From NCBI RefSeq assembly GCF_009739465.1, contig NZ_WHOM01000044.1:123359-187358 (forward strand): DNA of 64,000 nucleotides, given 5' to 3'. Below, piece after piece: positions 1 to 8,370 of this stretch. Made by a program: the position numbers and the translations under genes. Every line of letters starts with the position of its first letter. The first letter of the stretch is position 1. The stretch is from Streptomyces apocyni. GTDB taxonomy: Bacteria > Actinomycetota > Actinomycetes > Streptomycetales > Streptomycetaceae. The notes under the pieces were generated by a model. The model was not told the DNA's origin. It made no database searches and saw only the letters and a program-made list of their open reading frames with translations.

Positions 1-1
1 G

Positions 2-346
2 ATCACCGGCACCGTATGGCTCACCGCTGATGTGCACCACACGTCCGCGCAGCACTACGACCCGTCGCGGGCCGCGTTCGGGGACTTCGCGCCGTTCTGG
101 GAGTTCGTGACCGGGCCGCTGGCGGCGGGAGGCTTCCCCGCCGTACGCCTGGACGGCACCTTCGGTCCAGAGCGGCCCTTCCTGAAGGCGCCGACGCGGG
201 CCAACGTCTCGCCCGCCGAAGCGCCGCAGCTCTTCGGTGAGGTCGAGATCTGCGGCGGCAGTGGGGAGTTGACGGTGCGGCTGCGCGAGGAGGGTGACGC
301 GGTGCTGTTCACCAAGGTGCTTCAGCCGGGCCGGGTGGGCCAGTAG
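2..346 (+). CDS. PhoD-like alkaline phosphatase, C-terminal fragment (cut by window edge)
   Basis: The reading frame is open from base 2, so this is the 3' end of a gene that starts before the window. The visible residues begin ITGTVWLTADVHHTSAQHYD and continue with a SRAAFGDFAPFWEFVTGPL stretch and a TFGPE segment. In PhoD-family alkaline phosphatases and phospholipases D the VWLTADVHY-type block carries late metal-binding Asp and His residues, and both are present here. The family is secreted and releases phosphate from organic esters at the cell surface. The signal peptide and the rest of the catalytic domain are outside the window, so intactness cannot be judged. Confidence 0.75.
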   Translation: MTGTVWLTADVHHTSAQHYDPSRAAFGDFAPFWEFVTGPLAAGGFPAVRLDGTFGPERPFLKAPTRANVSPAEAPQLFGEVEICGGSGELTVRLREEGDAVLFTKVLQPGRVGQ

Positions 347-466
347 TCGCCGGTGATCACGTCGTAGCGGAATCAACAAAATCGGCAAAAGGGTCAGAAG
401 CTGGCTTAACCGTGCGGTCACAAAGCGTTCGTGATCACGCAACACCGCTCCGGCAGGGTGCTCGGT

Positions 467-1882
467 ATGACTGATGCGACAACAGCGAAGCGGGTCCGGC
501 GCCAGCAGCACCACTGGCGCCGGGACACCATCGAACTCGCCGCCCTGTTCACGGCCGTCGTGGTCGCGGACACCCTCGCCAAGACCGTGGTCAGCGGGCC
601 CGACGGGCCTGTCCTGCTGGTGGTCTCGGCCGTGGTGCTGATCGCCACGGCCGGGTTCCACACCTGGTGGGCACGGCGCCATGGCCATGCCCCGCCGAGC
701 GGGGATACCGGCACCCCGCTCGCCGCGGGGACCGACGTGAGCGGTCCGGGCACCGGTACCGGTACGACGCCCACGCCCACGCCCACGCCCGCCCCGCTCA
801 CCGCCGCGCGGGCGACCACGCTGTGGCGGATGCGTACCACGGTGCGCGACCAGCCTGGTTCGCTGGCCGCCCTGTGCACCGTACTGGCCAAGGCCCAGGT
901 CGATATCCTGAGCCTGCAGACCCATCCGCTGACCGAGGGCACGGTCGACGAGTTTCTGCTCCGCGCCCCCGAAGAGCTCTCCGCCGACGAGCTGACCCGG
1001 TCAGTGGCCCGCGCGGGCGGCACCGGTACCTGGACCGAGCGGGCGGACGCGCACGATCTGGTCGACGCACCGACGCGGGTGCTCGACCTCGCCACCCGTA
1101 CCGCCCTGGACGCGGCCGAACTCCCGCTGGCCCTGCGCCAGTTGCTCGGCCGCTGCACCATCAGGTCGCTGCCCGCCAGTTCACCGACCGGTCCGCGCGC
1201 CACGGCCGAGCGGGCTCCCGTCGAGGGGGCGCTCGAAGGAACGCTGATGCGGCTGCGCGACCCCGCGGGCGGGGCGATCACCGTGGAGCGGCCGTACCTC
1301 CCCTTCACGCCCACCGAGTTCGCCCGGGCCCGCGCGCTGGTGGAGCTGGACGCCCGGCTCGGGCCGCGCATCCCGCGCAGCCAGGACGTCCTGACACTGC
1401 CTGAGGGCAACGCCATCACCGTACGCCGGGCCGACACCACGGACCTCGAGGCGGCCAAGGCGATGCACGAGCGCTGCTCCAAGTCCACTCTGAGCATGCG
1501 GTATCACGGCCCCGCGGGGGACGTCGACCGCTATCTCAAGCACCTGCTCAGCCCGCGCTTTGGCCGCACACTGGCCGTACAGACCGCCTCCGGCCGACTG
1601 GTCGCGCTGGGCCATCTGCTGTGGGACGGCGACGAGACCGAGGTCGCGCTGCTCGTCGAGGACGACTGGCAGCGCCGCGGGATCGGTACCGAGCTGCTCA
1701 ACCGCCTGGTGGCGCTCGCGGCGGAGGCGGGCTGCGACAGTGTGTACGCGGTCACCAAGGCGTCCAACACCGGGATGGTCGCCGCGATGCGCGGCCTGGG
1801 TCTGCCGCTCGACTACCAGATCGAGGAGGGCACCCTCGTTATCACCGCACGTCCAGCGCACCGGGCAAACCGTGTGACGTGA
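467..1882 (+). CDS. ACT domain-GNAT acetyltransferase fusion with N-terminal membrane segments
   Basis: The 471-residue protein has two hydrophobic segments in the first 65 residues (ELAALFTAVVVADTLA; VLLVVSAVVLIATAGF). A PTPTPTPAP linker follows, then an ACT-like ligand-binding module (TTVRDQPGSLAALCTVLAKA...DILSLQ), then a C-terminal GNAT fold (ITVRRADTTDLEAAKAMHERC ... QRRGIGTELLNRLVALA). RRGIGT is the acetyl-CoA pyrophosphate-binding loop. By domain logic it could be an amino-acid-responsive acetyltransferase, but the substrate is unknown. The ATG at 467 has an AGGG 9 nt upstream. A GTG at 431 in the same frame lacks a ribosome site. DUF885 follows after 27 nt. Confidence 0.8.
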   Translation: MTDATTAKRVRRQQHHWRRDTIELAALFTAVVVADTLAKTVVSGPDGPVLLVVSAVVLIATAGFHTWWARRHGHAPPSGDTGTPLAAGTDVSGPGTGTGTTPTPTPTPAPLTAARATTLWRMRTTVRDQPGSLAALCTVLAKAQVDILSLQTHPLTEGTVDEFLLRAPEELSADELTRSVARAGGTGTWTERADAHDLVDAPTRVLDLATRTALDAAELPLALRQLLGRCTIRSLPASSPTGPRATAERAPVEGALEGTLMRLRDPAGGAITVERPYLPFTPTEFARARALVELDARLGPRIPRSQDVLTLPEGNAITVRRADTTDLEAAKAMHERCSKSTLSMRYHGPAGDVDRYLKHLLSPRFGRTLAVQTASGRLVALGHLLWDGDETEVALLVEDDWQRRGIGTELLNRLVALAAEAGCDSVYAVTKASNTGMVAAMRGLGLPLDYQIEEGTLVITARPAHRANRVT

Positions 1883-1909
1883 GCGGCGCCGGCGTACGAG
1901 GATGTCGCT

Positions 1910-3604
1910 ATGCCTGACATGACGCTCAGCCAGCTGCCCCGCCAGGTCGCCGACGCCTACGTCGACGACCTGATCGTCCTCAACCCGATCACCGGCACCT
2001 ATCTGGGTGTGCCGGAGAGTTCGTCCCGCCTGCCTGACCTCTCCCCCGCGGGCCACCAGGCCCTCGCGGAGCTGACCCGGAAGACGCTGGACCGGCTGAC
2101 CACGGCCGAAGGCGCGCCCGGCGCGGACAGTGACCACGAGCGCCGGTGTGCCCGGCTGCTGCGTGAACGACTGTCCGCGCAGCTGGCGCTGTACGAGGCG
2201 GAGGAGCACCTCAGTGTCGTCAGCAACATCATGTCGCCGGTGCACGAGGTGCGGGAGGCGTTAACGCTGACGCCGGCCGAGACCGACGAGGACTGGGCGG
2301 CCATCGCCGAGCGGCTGCGCGCCGTGCCCGCCGCGTTCGAGGGCTACCGCGAGTCGCTCGCGCTCGGCCTGGAGCGTAAGCGGTACGGCGGTCCGCGAGC
2401 GACCGCCACGTTCATCGGCCAGCTCACCGAGTGGACGGGCGGCGAGGCAGCGCCGCACGGCTGGTTCGACGACTTCGCCTCGGCCGCCCCCGAGGCGCTG
2501 CGTGGCGAGCTGGCAGCCGCGGCGGCCGAGGCCACCCGCGCCGTAGCGGCACTGCGGGACTGGATGCGCGACGTCTACGCGCCCGCCGTCGCGGACGCCC
2601 CCGACACCGTGGGCCGGGACCGCTACCGGGTCTGGTCCCGCTACTTCAACGGCACGGACCTGGACCTGGACGAGGCGTACGCGTACGGCTGGTCCGAGTA
2701 CCACCGCATCCTCGGCGAGATGCGGACGGAGGCCGAGAAGGTGCTGCCCGGCGCGGACACGCCCTGGGCGGCGCTCGCCCACCTCGACACACATGGCACG
2801 CACATCGAGGGGGAGAACGAAGTCCGGGACTGGCTCCAGGGTCTGATAGACGAGGCGATCGACGCGTTGGACGGCACCCACTTCGAACTCGCCGAGCGGG
2901 TACGGAAGGTGGAGTCCCGCATCGCCCCGCCGGGCGGTGCGGCGGCCCCGTACTACACCGCCCCGTCAGAGGACTTCTCGCGGCCGGGGCGCACCTGGCT
3001 GCCGACGATGGGCGAGACCCGCTTCCCGGTATACGACCTGGTCTCCACCTGGTACCACGAGGGCGTACCGGGCCACCATCTGCAGCTGGCCCAATGGACG
3101 CACGTCGCCGAGAACCTGTCCCGCTACCAGGCGTCGGTGGGCATGGTCAGCGCCAACGCCGAGGGCTGGGCGCTCTACGCGGAGCGGCTGATGGACGAAC
3201 TCGGCTTCCTCACGGACGCCGAGCGCCGACTCGGCTACCTGGACGCGCAGATGATGCGCGCCACGCGCGTGATCGTGGATATCGGCATGCACCTCCATCT
3301 GGAGATCCCGGCCGACTCGCCCTTCCACCCTGGCGAGCGCTGGACCCCCGAACTGGCACAGGAATTCTTCGGCAAGCACAGCGGCCGTCCCGCGGACTTC
3401 GTGGAGAGCGAGCTGACCCGCTACCTGTCGGTGCCCGGCCAGGCCATCGGATACAAGCTGGGCGAGCGTGCCTGGCTGCTCGGCCGGGAGAACGCGCGCC
3501 GGGCCCACGGTGACGCTTTCGACCCGAAGGCCTGGCATATGGCCGCGCTTTCCCAGGGCTCGCTGGGCCTGGACGACTTGGTGGACGAACTCTCCAAACT
3601 CTGA
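1910..3604 (+). CDS. DUF885 family protein (putative zinc metallopeptidase-like)
   Basis: The protein has 564 residues, a normal length for DUF885. The diagnostic WYHEGVPGHHLQ block is an HExxxxHH variant of a zinc-peptidase helix, and a downstream NAEGWALYAE block supplies the third Glu ligand typical of the family. No signal peptide is visible, so it is probably cytoplasmic. The substrate is unknown; relatives are often called carboxypeptidase-like. Codon 118 (bases 2261-2263) is an in-frame TTA, the rare leucine codon read by the bldA tRNA in Streptomyces, so translation may be tied to development. The ATG at 1910 follows a GAGGATG-like site. Confidence 0.85.
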   Translation: MPDMTLSQLPRQVADAYVDDLIVLNPITGTYLGVPESSSRLPDLSPAGHQALAELTRKTLDRLTTAEGAPGADSDHERRCARLLRERLSAQLALYEAEEHLSVVSNIMSPVHEVREALTLTPAETDEDWAAIAERLRAVPAAFEGYRESLALGLERKRYGGPRATATFIGQLTEWTGGEAAPHGWFDDFASAAPEALRGELAAAAAEATRAVAALRDWMRDVYAPAVADAPDTVGRDRYRVWSRYFNGTDLDLDEAYAYGWSEYHRILGEMRTEAEKVLPGADTPWAALAHLDTHGTHIEGENEVRDWLQGLIDEAIDALDGTHFELAERVRKVESRIAPPGGAAAPYYTAPSEDFSRPGRTWLPTMGETRFPVYDLVSTWYHEGVPGHHLQLAQWTHVAENLSRYQASVGMVSANAEGWALYAERLMDELGFLTDAERRLGYLDAQMMRATRVIVDIGMHLHLEIPADSPFHPGERWTPELAQEFFGKHSGRPADFVESELTRYLSVPGQAIGYKLGERAWLLGRENARRAHGDAFDPKAWHMAALSQGSLGLDDLVDELSKL

Positions 3605-3660
3605 GGGCGGCGGATCAGGTCGGGCTGGGCACGCACGCGGTCGTCGGGGGCGACTGTGGT

Positions 3661-4182
3661 TCAGCAGCCGCAGTCGTCTCCGGTGACCGGGGCCGTCAGG
3701 GGGTCGGCGGGGCGGCGGTCCTCGCCCTCCCAGGTCTCGTACGGGAAGCCTTCCCTGGCCCAGTACTCGAAGCCGCCGAGCATCTCCTTGACCTGGTAGC
3801 CGAGTTGGGCGAGTGCGAGTGCGGCGCGGGTGGCGCCGTTGCAGCCGGGGCCCCAGCAGTAGGTGACGACCGGGACGGACTTGTCGAGCAGGTCCTCGGC
3901 CTGTTCCGGGATCAGGGCGGTGGGCAGGTGGAGGGCGCCGGGGACGTGGCCCTGGTCCCAGGACTCGGTGGAGCGTGAGTCCAGTACGACGAAGCCGGGG
4001 TCACCGCCCGCCGCGAGCGCGGAGGCGACATCCGACACGTCCGCGTGGAACGCGAGTGAGGCGCTGAAGTAGGCGGCGGCCGCGGCGGGGGCGGCTGGCG
4101 GAACGCGAAGCACGGAGTTCCGTACGGTCGTCGCGGGCTGGGTGGTCGCGGCATGGGCTGCGGTCTGGTGTGTCGTGGTCAT
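3661..4182 (-). CDS. Rhodanese-like domain protein
   Basis: This is a 173-residue single-domain rhodanese. DSRSTESWDQGHVPGALHLP is the substrate-entry motif, and CNGATR within YCWGPGCNGATRAALAL is the CxxxxR active-site loop, so the sulfur-carrying Cys is present. The C-terminus ends in DDCGC, an extra Cys pair that could be redox active. Rhodaneses move sulfane sulfur to thiol acceptors such as thioredoxin, sulfite or cyanide. The gene is divergent from the Lrp/AsnC regulator at 4277, which probably controls it. I chose the ATG at 4182; one at 4188 (MPMTTTHQ) is equally possible. Confidence 0.88.
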   Translation of the reverse strand: MTTTHQTAAHAATTQPATTVRNSVLRVPPAAPAAAAAYFSASLAFHADVSDVASALAAGGDPGFVVLDSRSTESWDQGHVPGALHLPTALIPEQAEDLLDKSVPVVTYCWGPGCNGATRAALALAQLGYQVKEMLGGFEYWAREGFPYETWEGEDRRPADPLTAPVTGDDCGC

Positions 4183-4276
4183 GGGCATAAATCTATGGCC
4201 AGTGATCATCACAGTGAAGGCACGATTCCCTGCCTTGGTCTTGATCTGCCGGGGAATCCCCTGTTGCCTCTCGGGC
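4183..4276. promoter_or_regulatory. Divergent promoter region, rhodanese/Lrp, with two short dyads
   Basis: These 94 bases separate divergent starts. They contain GTGATCATCAC (4202-4212) and GGGGAATCCCC (4251-4261), both exact 5-bp dyads around one central base. Either could bind the adjacent Lrp/AsnC regulator. Which is used, and where transcription starts, cannot be decided from sequence. Confidence 0.4.
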
Positions 4277-4723
4277 ATGACCGCGTATTCCCCGGACGCC
4301 ACTGACTGGCGCATCCTCGAAGTCCTCCAGCGCGACGGGCGGGCCAGCTTCGCCGAACTCGCCCGCGCTGTCGCGATGTCGCCGAGCGCCGTGACCGAGC
4401 GGGTACGCCGCCTGGAGGACGCCGGGGTGATCCGGGGGTACGCGGCGATGGTCGCGCCAGAGCGGCTGGGGCTGCCGATCCTGGCGTTCGTCCGCCTGCG
4501 CTACCCGACCGCCAACTACAAGCCGTTCCACGATCTGCTGGACGTGACGCCGGAGATCCTGGAGGCACACCATGTGACCGGCGACGACTGCTTCGTGATC
4601 AAGGTCGCGGTGCGCTCCATGGGACACCTGGAGGAGGTCTCCGGAAAGATCGGCACCCTGGGGTCGGTCACCACGAGCGTGGTCTACTCCTCACCACTCT
4701 CCGGGCGACCTTTCGGCCGGTGA
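4277..4723 (+). CDS. Lrp/AsnC family transcriptional regulator
   Basis: The 148-residue protein starts with an AsnC helix-turn-helix (DATDWRILEVLQRDGRASFA ... MSPSAVTERVRRLEDAGVI). A RAM-type ligand-binding domain follows (LPILAFVRLRYP ... EAHHVTGDDCFVIKVAVRSM). The ATG at 4277 places the HTH at residue 5 as is usual; the frame is open further upstream but would cross the divergent promoter. The family senses amino acids or related small molecules. Its position against the rhodanese gene suggests a sulfur-amino-acid signal, but that is inference. Confidence 0.9.
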   Translation: MTAYSPDATDWRILEVLQRDGRASFAELARAVAMSPSAVTERVRRLEDAGVIRGYAAMVAPERLGLPILAFVRLRYPTANYKPFHDLLDVTPEILEAHHVTGDDCFVIKVAVRSMGHLEEVSGKIGTLGSVTTSVVYSSPLSGRPFGR

Positions 4724-4726
4724 CGG

Positions 4727-5176
4727 CTATGCCGCGCGCTGCTCCAGCAGGTCCTTCAACTTGCGCTCGTTTCGGGGGACCTCCTTGCGCATGTGCGGAC
4801 GGACGACCAGCGGCACGAGCATCTTGCCCATCCCATGGCCCTCGAAGTCGATATCAAGCGTCAACCGTGAACGCCTGCCCTCGTCGAGCGGCTCGACCGT
4901 GCCGTGGACCTGTGGCCTGACGGGGCCCTCGACACCACGGACGAACCAGCTCCGCGGTGCGTCCACCTCGGCGTACTCCAGCTTCATCGGCATCTCGCGA
5001 CGGCCGATTCGGCGCGTCACCTCAGCCCTGGAGCCCGGAGAGACCGGGGCGTCGCCGATCCGGTGCGCCTCCACCGCGCTCTCCTGCCACTCGGGCAGAT
5101 GGGAGGCGTCGGTGACGTACGCGAAGACCTGCTCAGGAGGGCAGTCGATCTCAATGCTTTCCCTGACGGCAGTCAT
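4727..5176 (-). CDS. SRPBCC family protein (polyketide cyclase/dehydrase-like fold)
   Basis: The product has 149 residues. It begins AVRESIEIDCPPEQVFAYVTDASHLPEWQESAVEA, the classic opening of START/SRPBCC helix-grip proteins, and ends with a basic helix (RKEVPRNERKLKDLLEQR). These proteins form a hydrophobic cavity for lipids, polyketides or metabolites; no catalytic residue can be assigned. The ATG at 5176 has a strong GAGGAG ribosome site 6 nt upstream. Its 3' end is 3 bases from the convergent Lrp gene stop. Confidence 0.85.
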   Translation of the reverse strand: MTAVRESIEIDCPPEQVFAYVTDASHLPEWQESAVEAHRIGDAPVSPGSRAEVTRRIGRREMPMKLEYAEVDAPRSWFVRGVEGPVRPQVHGTVEPLDEGRRSRLTLDIDFEGHGMGKMLVPLVVRPHMRKEVPRNERKLKDLLEQRAA

Positions 5177-5682
5177 GCTCACTCCTCTGTCAGAGGGTTT
5201 CAGCTCCATGATCCCACCGGCCCCGCACCTGGACCAGACCTTCCAGATTCGGCCACAGTCCGCGACGCTCTCAGCACATACCGCGACCTGAGCGCGTCAT
5301 CTCACCTGGCACTCGGCAGCCGGGACGCGCGGGCGCGTGCCGACGAGCGCGCTCAGCGTTCCGGCCCCGGCCGCGATGGCGCCAAGGTGCAGCACTACGG
5401 CGACCGCGGGATTCTCCTGGATTCTCCGGCGGGGTGACGTCGCTTGATGTCGGCACGGCCTCCCCCAGGCTCCGGAGGTTGGCCAACTAGTGGTCCAGCA
5501 GCGCGGCAGTGACGGTTTCCAGTCGAAAAAACCGAACCCACGGTCACGTTCTGGTACGGGATGAGGTGATCTTCGACGGGAGACCGCGGGCGTGTCGCTA
5601 CATTGGCGCACCCACGGGGGCACTCACAGTCGGGCACGGAATGCGTCGGTCCGGCCGGTAACCACCTCCGCGGAGGGGGAAC
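5177..5682. other. Gene-free interval
   Basis: I find no reading frame here with a plausible start, ribosome site and protein composition. The several overlapping frames give Arg/Pro-rich translations typical of noncoding high-GC DNA. The right end provides a CGGAGGGGGA ribosome site for the small ORF at 5683. The promoter of the SRPBCC gene should lie at its left edge. Confidence 0.5.
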
Positions 5683-5871
5683 ATGTGCGGACAAGAGTGC
5701 GCTCCGAGGCAGGCCGTCGATCCTGGCGAGTCTGAGTTCGGCGTCTCGCCCTTCGCGCGTGGAATAGACGCGGTACTGGACAGCATCCAGGAGACGTTCG
5801 GCGGGGTCGGCAGGAGTGTGAGCGGCGCCGTCTCCACGCTCCTGGACTGGCTGACGGATCCCAGGAACTGA
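5683..5871 (+). CDS. Small hypothetical protein (62 aa)
   Basis: The candidate encodes 62 residues and starts MCGQECAPRQ. A strong CGGAGGGGG ribosome site sits just before the ATG. The middle (FARGIDAVLDSIQETFGGVG) and end (SGAVSTLLDWLTDP) could form amphipathic helices. The two N-terminal Cys residues (C2, C6) might bind metal or be modified. Composition is protein-like rather than the Arg/Pro-rich output of shadow frames. I do not recognise a family. Confidence 0.4.
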   Translation: MCGQECAPRQAVDPGESEFGVSPFARGIDAVLDSIQETFGGVGRSVSGAVSTLLDWLTDPRN

Positions 5872-6111
5872 CCCACAGGGGCCCGCCGCTCGGAATCCAC
5901 GGCTCGCACGGGCGCGTCATTCGTCGACCGCACGCTGGCGCACCCCTCGAGTCGCAGAGAACGGCCGGGGCACGTGGCGCCAGATCCCGGAGAGCTCAGC
6001 AGGTCGAGTGATCAGCGAGGTGAGACGTCAAGCTGGTACGGGCGCCCGGCCCGCCCTCTCCCTCGTCGAGGCGGAGGACGGGCCGCAGCATGTTCGTGCG
6101 GTCATTCAGTG

Positions 6112-6567
6112 TCAGTTGGGGTTACCGTTGGCGAACCGCTTGAACGCGGCCTTGGTTCCCGATCCGGCGATCCCGTCGATCGGACCGGTGTAGTCCCAGC
6201 CGCCGTACTTCAGCAGGCGCTGGAGCGCCTTGATCGTGTTGGGTCCGACGATCCCGTCGATCGCGTCGTTGTATCCCCAGTGCTTCTTGAGGCCGCGCTG
6301 GAACGCCTTCCAGCTGTTGGTGCCCAGCAGCCCGTCCCTCGCACCGGTGTAGCCGTGGTGCTTCTTCAGCCAGTCCTGGACCCTCTTGGCTTCCGCCTTG
6401 GTCAGGCCGAGGTTGTTGACCGCGAGCGGGGCGACGGCCTCCGAGTTCGCCACCGCCTTCGTGCCCTGCGCGGGCGCCGCGAAGCTGGTGCCCGCGGCCG
6501 CCAGGCTCCCGGCGGCGATACCGGCGGCGGCGACGACGCTGACCAGTGACCTTGTCAAGGATCGCAT
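6112..6567 (-). CDS. Secreted protein with three peptidoglycan-binding-like repeats
   Basis: The 151-residue product has a signal peptide (MRSLTRSLVSVVAAAGIAAG ... TSFAAPA, cleavage near residue 33). After about 25 residues come three copies of a 28-30 residue unit with the pattern LKKHxGYxxxxDGLxGxxxxKAFQR: HHGYTGARDGLLG, HWGYNDAIDGIVG and GGWDYTGPIDGIAG. This resembles the PG_binding_1 fold. There is no catalytic domain, so it may be a wall-binding or lytic-enzyme-modulating protein. The ATG at 6567 is preceded by AGAGGGG. It appears monocistronic. Confidence 0.75.
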   Translation of the reverse strand: MRSLTRSLVSVVAAAGIAAGSLAAAGTSFAAPAQGTKAVANSEAVAPLAVNNLGLTKAEAKRVQDWLKKHHGYTGARDGLLGTNSWKAFQRGLKKHWGYNDAIDGIVGPNTIKALQRLLKYGGWDYTGPIDGIAGSGTKAAFKRFANGNPN

Positions 6568-6998
6568 CTGTTTCCCCTCTTCGGTTTCTCGGTCGTATGA
6601 GCGGAGCCGACCGCACCGGCCAGCTCGCCGACAAGACTGCTGGGCCACAGGCAGCGGTCGCCACAATTGCCGCAGAAATGACGTCACCTCGGGACGCCCC
6701 ACGCGCTTACCTGCAGGGTCGCCGTCTCGTGAGACGGGACGGCGGGACGGCGGGACGGTCCGAGCGGATCTCCGCGTAACGCTGGCAGGCGTGACCTGTT
6801 GGACGTCGTGATCCGTATCAAAGTCCGGACCGGAGCAGCCGATTTGGAATGAACACCCGGCAGAGGCTCCTTGATGCACCTCGGTCAGTTCATTTCCCCG
6901 GCAGCGAGGTGCACCAGCCCCGGTTGGGGCGGCAGAGGGGGTCTCACATTCTGGGAATGGAGTCTTGAACAGCCACTCAACCAGGAGAATCGGCCTTG
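6568..6998. other. Gene-free interval upstream of the secreted protein
   Basis: No coding frame is convincing. The region contains an exact dyad CCGTCTCGTGAGACGG and, just after it, three near-tandem GGCGGGAC units (about 6723-6759). It should carry the promoter of the minus-strand secreted protein and the end of the TetR transcript. Confidence 0.45.
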
Positions 6999-7631
6999 TC
7001 AGTGCGGCTCGACAGCTCTGCCGACGTCGCTGTGGTGCCGGTCGGCCAATGCGGTGATTCCTGCCGTGGCCGCAGTGGCGAGGTCGGTGATCATGGCGTC
7101 GTCGACGGGCAGGTTGATGATGTACAGGGCAGATGCCAGGCTGCCGAGCAGTAGTAGGTGGGCCATCGCGGGGTCGACGGTCCCGGCCAGTTCGCCGCGG
7201 GCCACGGCCTGTTCGATGATGTCGGCGAAGATGGCCTGTTCGGCGGCCAGGAAGGTGTCCTGGAACCGCGCGTCCAGTCCGGGATTGACAGCGATCTCGC
7301 TGATCAGGGCCGGTGCGAGCTGATGGGCCGCCGGGGTGGCCATGCGGGAGTGGAACGCGCGGACCAGCGCCAGCAGGTCCCCGTGCAGCGAACCGGTGTC
7401 GGCCAGTGGCGGCAACTGCTGGTCGTGCATGGTGGCAGCGAACGCCGTCTCGGCTTTGGATGCGTAGCGGCGGTAGATCGCCGCCTTGCCCACCCCGGCG
7501 CGCGCCGCGACCTGATCGATGGTCAGTGCCGGGTAGCCGATTTCGTCGATCAGCTCGCGCGTGGCCTGGAGGATCTTGTTATCCACGCGGCTGTCTCGGG
7601 GGCGACCGCCCCGTTGCCTTCTCACGGTCAT
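6999..7631 (-). CDS. TetR family transcriptional regulator
   Basis: The protein has 210 residues. The N-terminal TetR helix-turn-helix is clear (NKILQATRELIDEIGYPALT ... VAARAGVGKAAIYRRYASKAE), followed by an all-helical ligand domain. It is divergent from the DUF6463 gene, and an exact 12-bp palindrome lies 22-33 nt upstream of its start codon. Autorepression and repression of the DUF6463 gene is the simplest model. The ATG at 7631 has only a weak GCAGG-like site. The ligand is unknown. Confidence 0.9.
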   Translation of the reverse strand: MTVRRQRGGRPRDSRVDNKILQATRELIDEIGYPALTIDQVAARAGVGKAAIYRRYASKAETAFAATMHDQQLPPLADTGSLHGDLLALVRAFHSRMATPAAHQLAPALISEIAVNPGLDARFQDTFLAAEQAIFADIIEQAVARGELAGTVDPAMAHLLLLGSLASALYIINLPVDDAMITDLATAATAGITALADRHHSDVGRAVEPH

Positions 7632-7652
7632 GCCTGCACTATACGGAACTAG

Positions 7653-7664
7653 AGTTTCGAAACT
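7653..7664. promoter_or_regulatory. Putative TetR operator, palindrome AGTTTCGAAACT
   Basis: AGTTTCGAAACT is a perfect 12-bp palindrome in the 137-bp gap between the TetR gene and the divergent DUF6463 gene. It is flanked by similar GGAAC-containing words on each side (ATACGGAACT at left, GTATCGGAACC at right), so the full operator may be wider. The position is typical for a TetR autoregulatory site. Confidence 0.6.
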
Positions 7665-7768
7665 GCAGTATCGGAACCAAGATCTCAGAGATCACCGGAT
7701 CCCGCTGCGCAGCGGCAATCGCGATGAAGTCGCGCCATGTCGCTTCGCCTCACGAACGGAGAAGTCGG

Positions 7769-8173
7769 ATGATCAAGTGGGCTGGCTGGATCATCACGCT
7801 ATTCGGCACCGCACACACATTCCTTGCCCTGACGGTGGTAGAAGCCGCGCGCCACGCCGGGACATGGTTCAGCGGCGGACTGTGGAGCGAGGACCTTGCC
7901 GACATGAGCCCGGCGGGCAGCGCGTACTGGCTGAGCCTGGCGAGTTTCGGCCCACCGCTCATCCTGGTCGGCCTGACAGTGTTGTGGCTGGACCGCCGCG
8001 GCATCACCCCGCCGGCGTTCATCGCCTGGACACTGGGGGCCTGGACCGTCGTCGACGCCGTAGTCCTCCCGTCCACGCCCTGGCCGCTCCTCGCGCTCGC
8101 GTGCGCCCTACTGCTGATCGGAGCCCGCCGCGCCCGCCACGACAACCCCGCACCCAAGGCCGGTCGTCGATGA
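7769..8173 (+). CDS. DUF6463-like small membrane protein
   Basis: The 134-residue product has four predicted membrane helices: residues about 2-20 (IKWAGWIITLFGTAHTFLAL), 47-72, 79-97 and 100-117. The IKWAGWIITLFGTAHT opening resembles DUF6463 proteins, which I recall as small unstudied membrane proteins next to TetR regulators. The start is fixed by GGAG 7 nt upstream of the ATG at 7769. A membrane helper or efflux-like role controlled by the divergent TetR is plausible but untested. Confidence 0.7.
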   Translation: MIKWAGWIITLFGTAHTFLALTVVEAARHAGTWFSGGLWSEDLADMSPAGSAYWLSLASFGPPLILVGLTVLWLDRRGITPPAFIAWTLGAWTVVDAVVLPSTPWPLLALACALLLIGARRARHDNPAPKAGRR

Positions 8174-8261
8174 CTCCACGTTGCGACAACCGCGGCCAGA
8201 TAGCTCCCCGCCTAACTGGCCGCGGGCGGGGAATCTGAACTGGCCACTGACAGGAAGCCCT

Positions 8262-8370
8262 GCTACCGGTAGCGGTCTGCGCCGGATCGGCATCGGGATG
8301 CTGTTCGAGGCCTCGCGCTGGCAGTACGGGCGCGCGACGCGGGGTGAGCCGTTCAAGCTCAACAACGACG
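8262..8370 (+). pseudogene. Possible remnant of a phage-type hypothetical gene
   Basis: One frame reads LRRIGIGMLFEASRWQYGRA then TRGEPFKLNND before degenerating into Thr-rich sequence. It recalls a phage-associated family whose members contain an FEVLRW...GEPFKLNNNY block followed by YARLIM, which is missing here. No start or ribosome site is visible. I treat it as a decayed fragment in the otherwise gene-free 8174-8506 gap. Recognition is from memory and weak. Confidence 0.25.

Noticed and set aside
750..800. CGCCCA-type tandem units that look like a small repeat array.
   Set aside because: They are in frame and encode the PTPTPTPAP linker of the ACT-GNAT protein, with no spacers, so not CRISPR.
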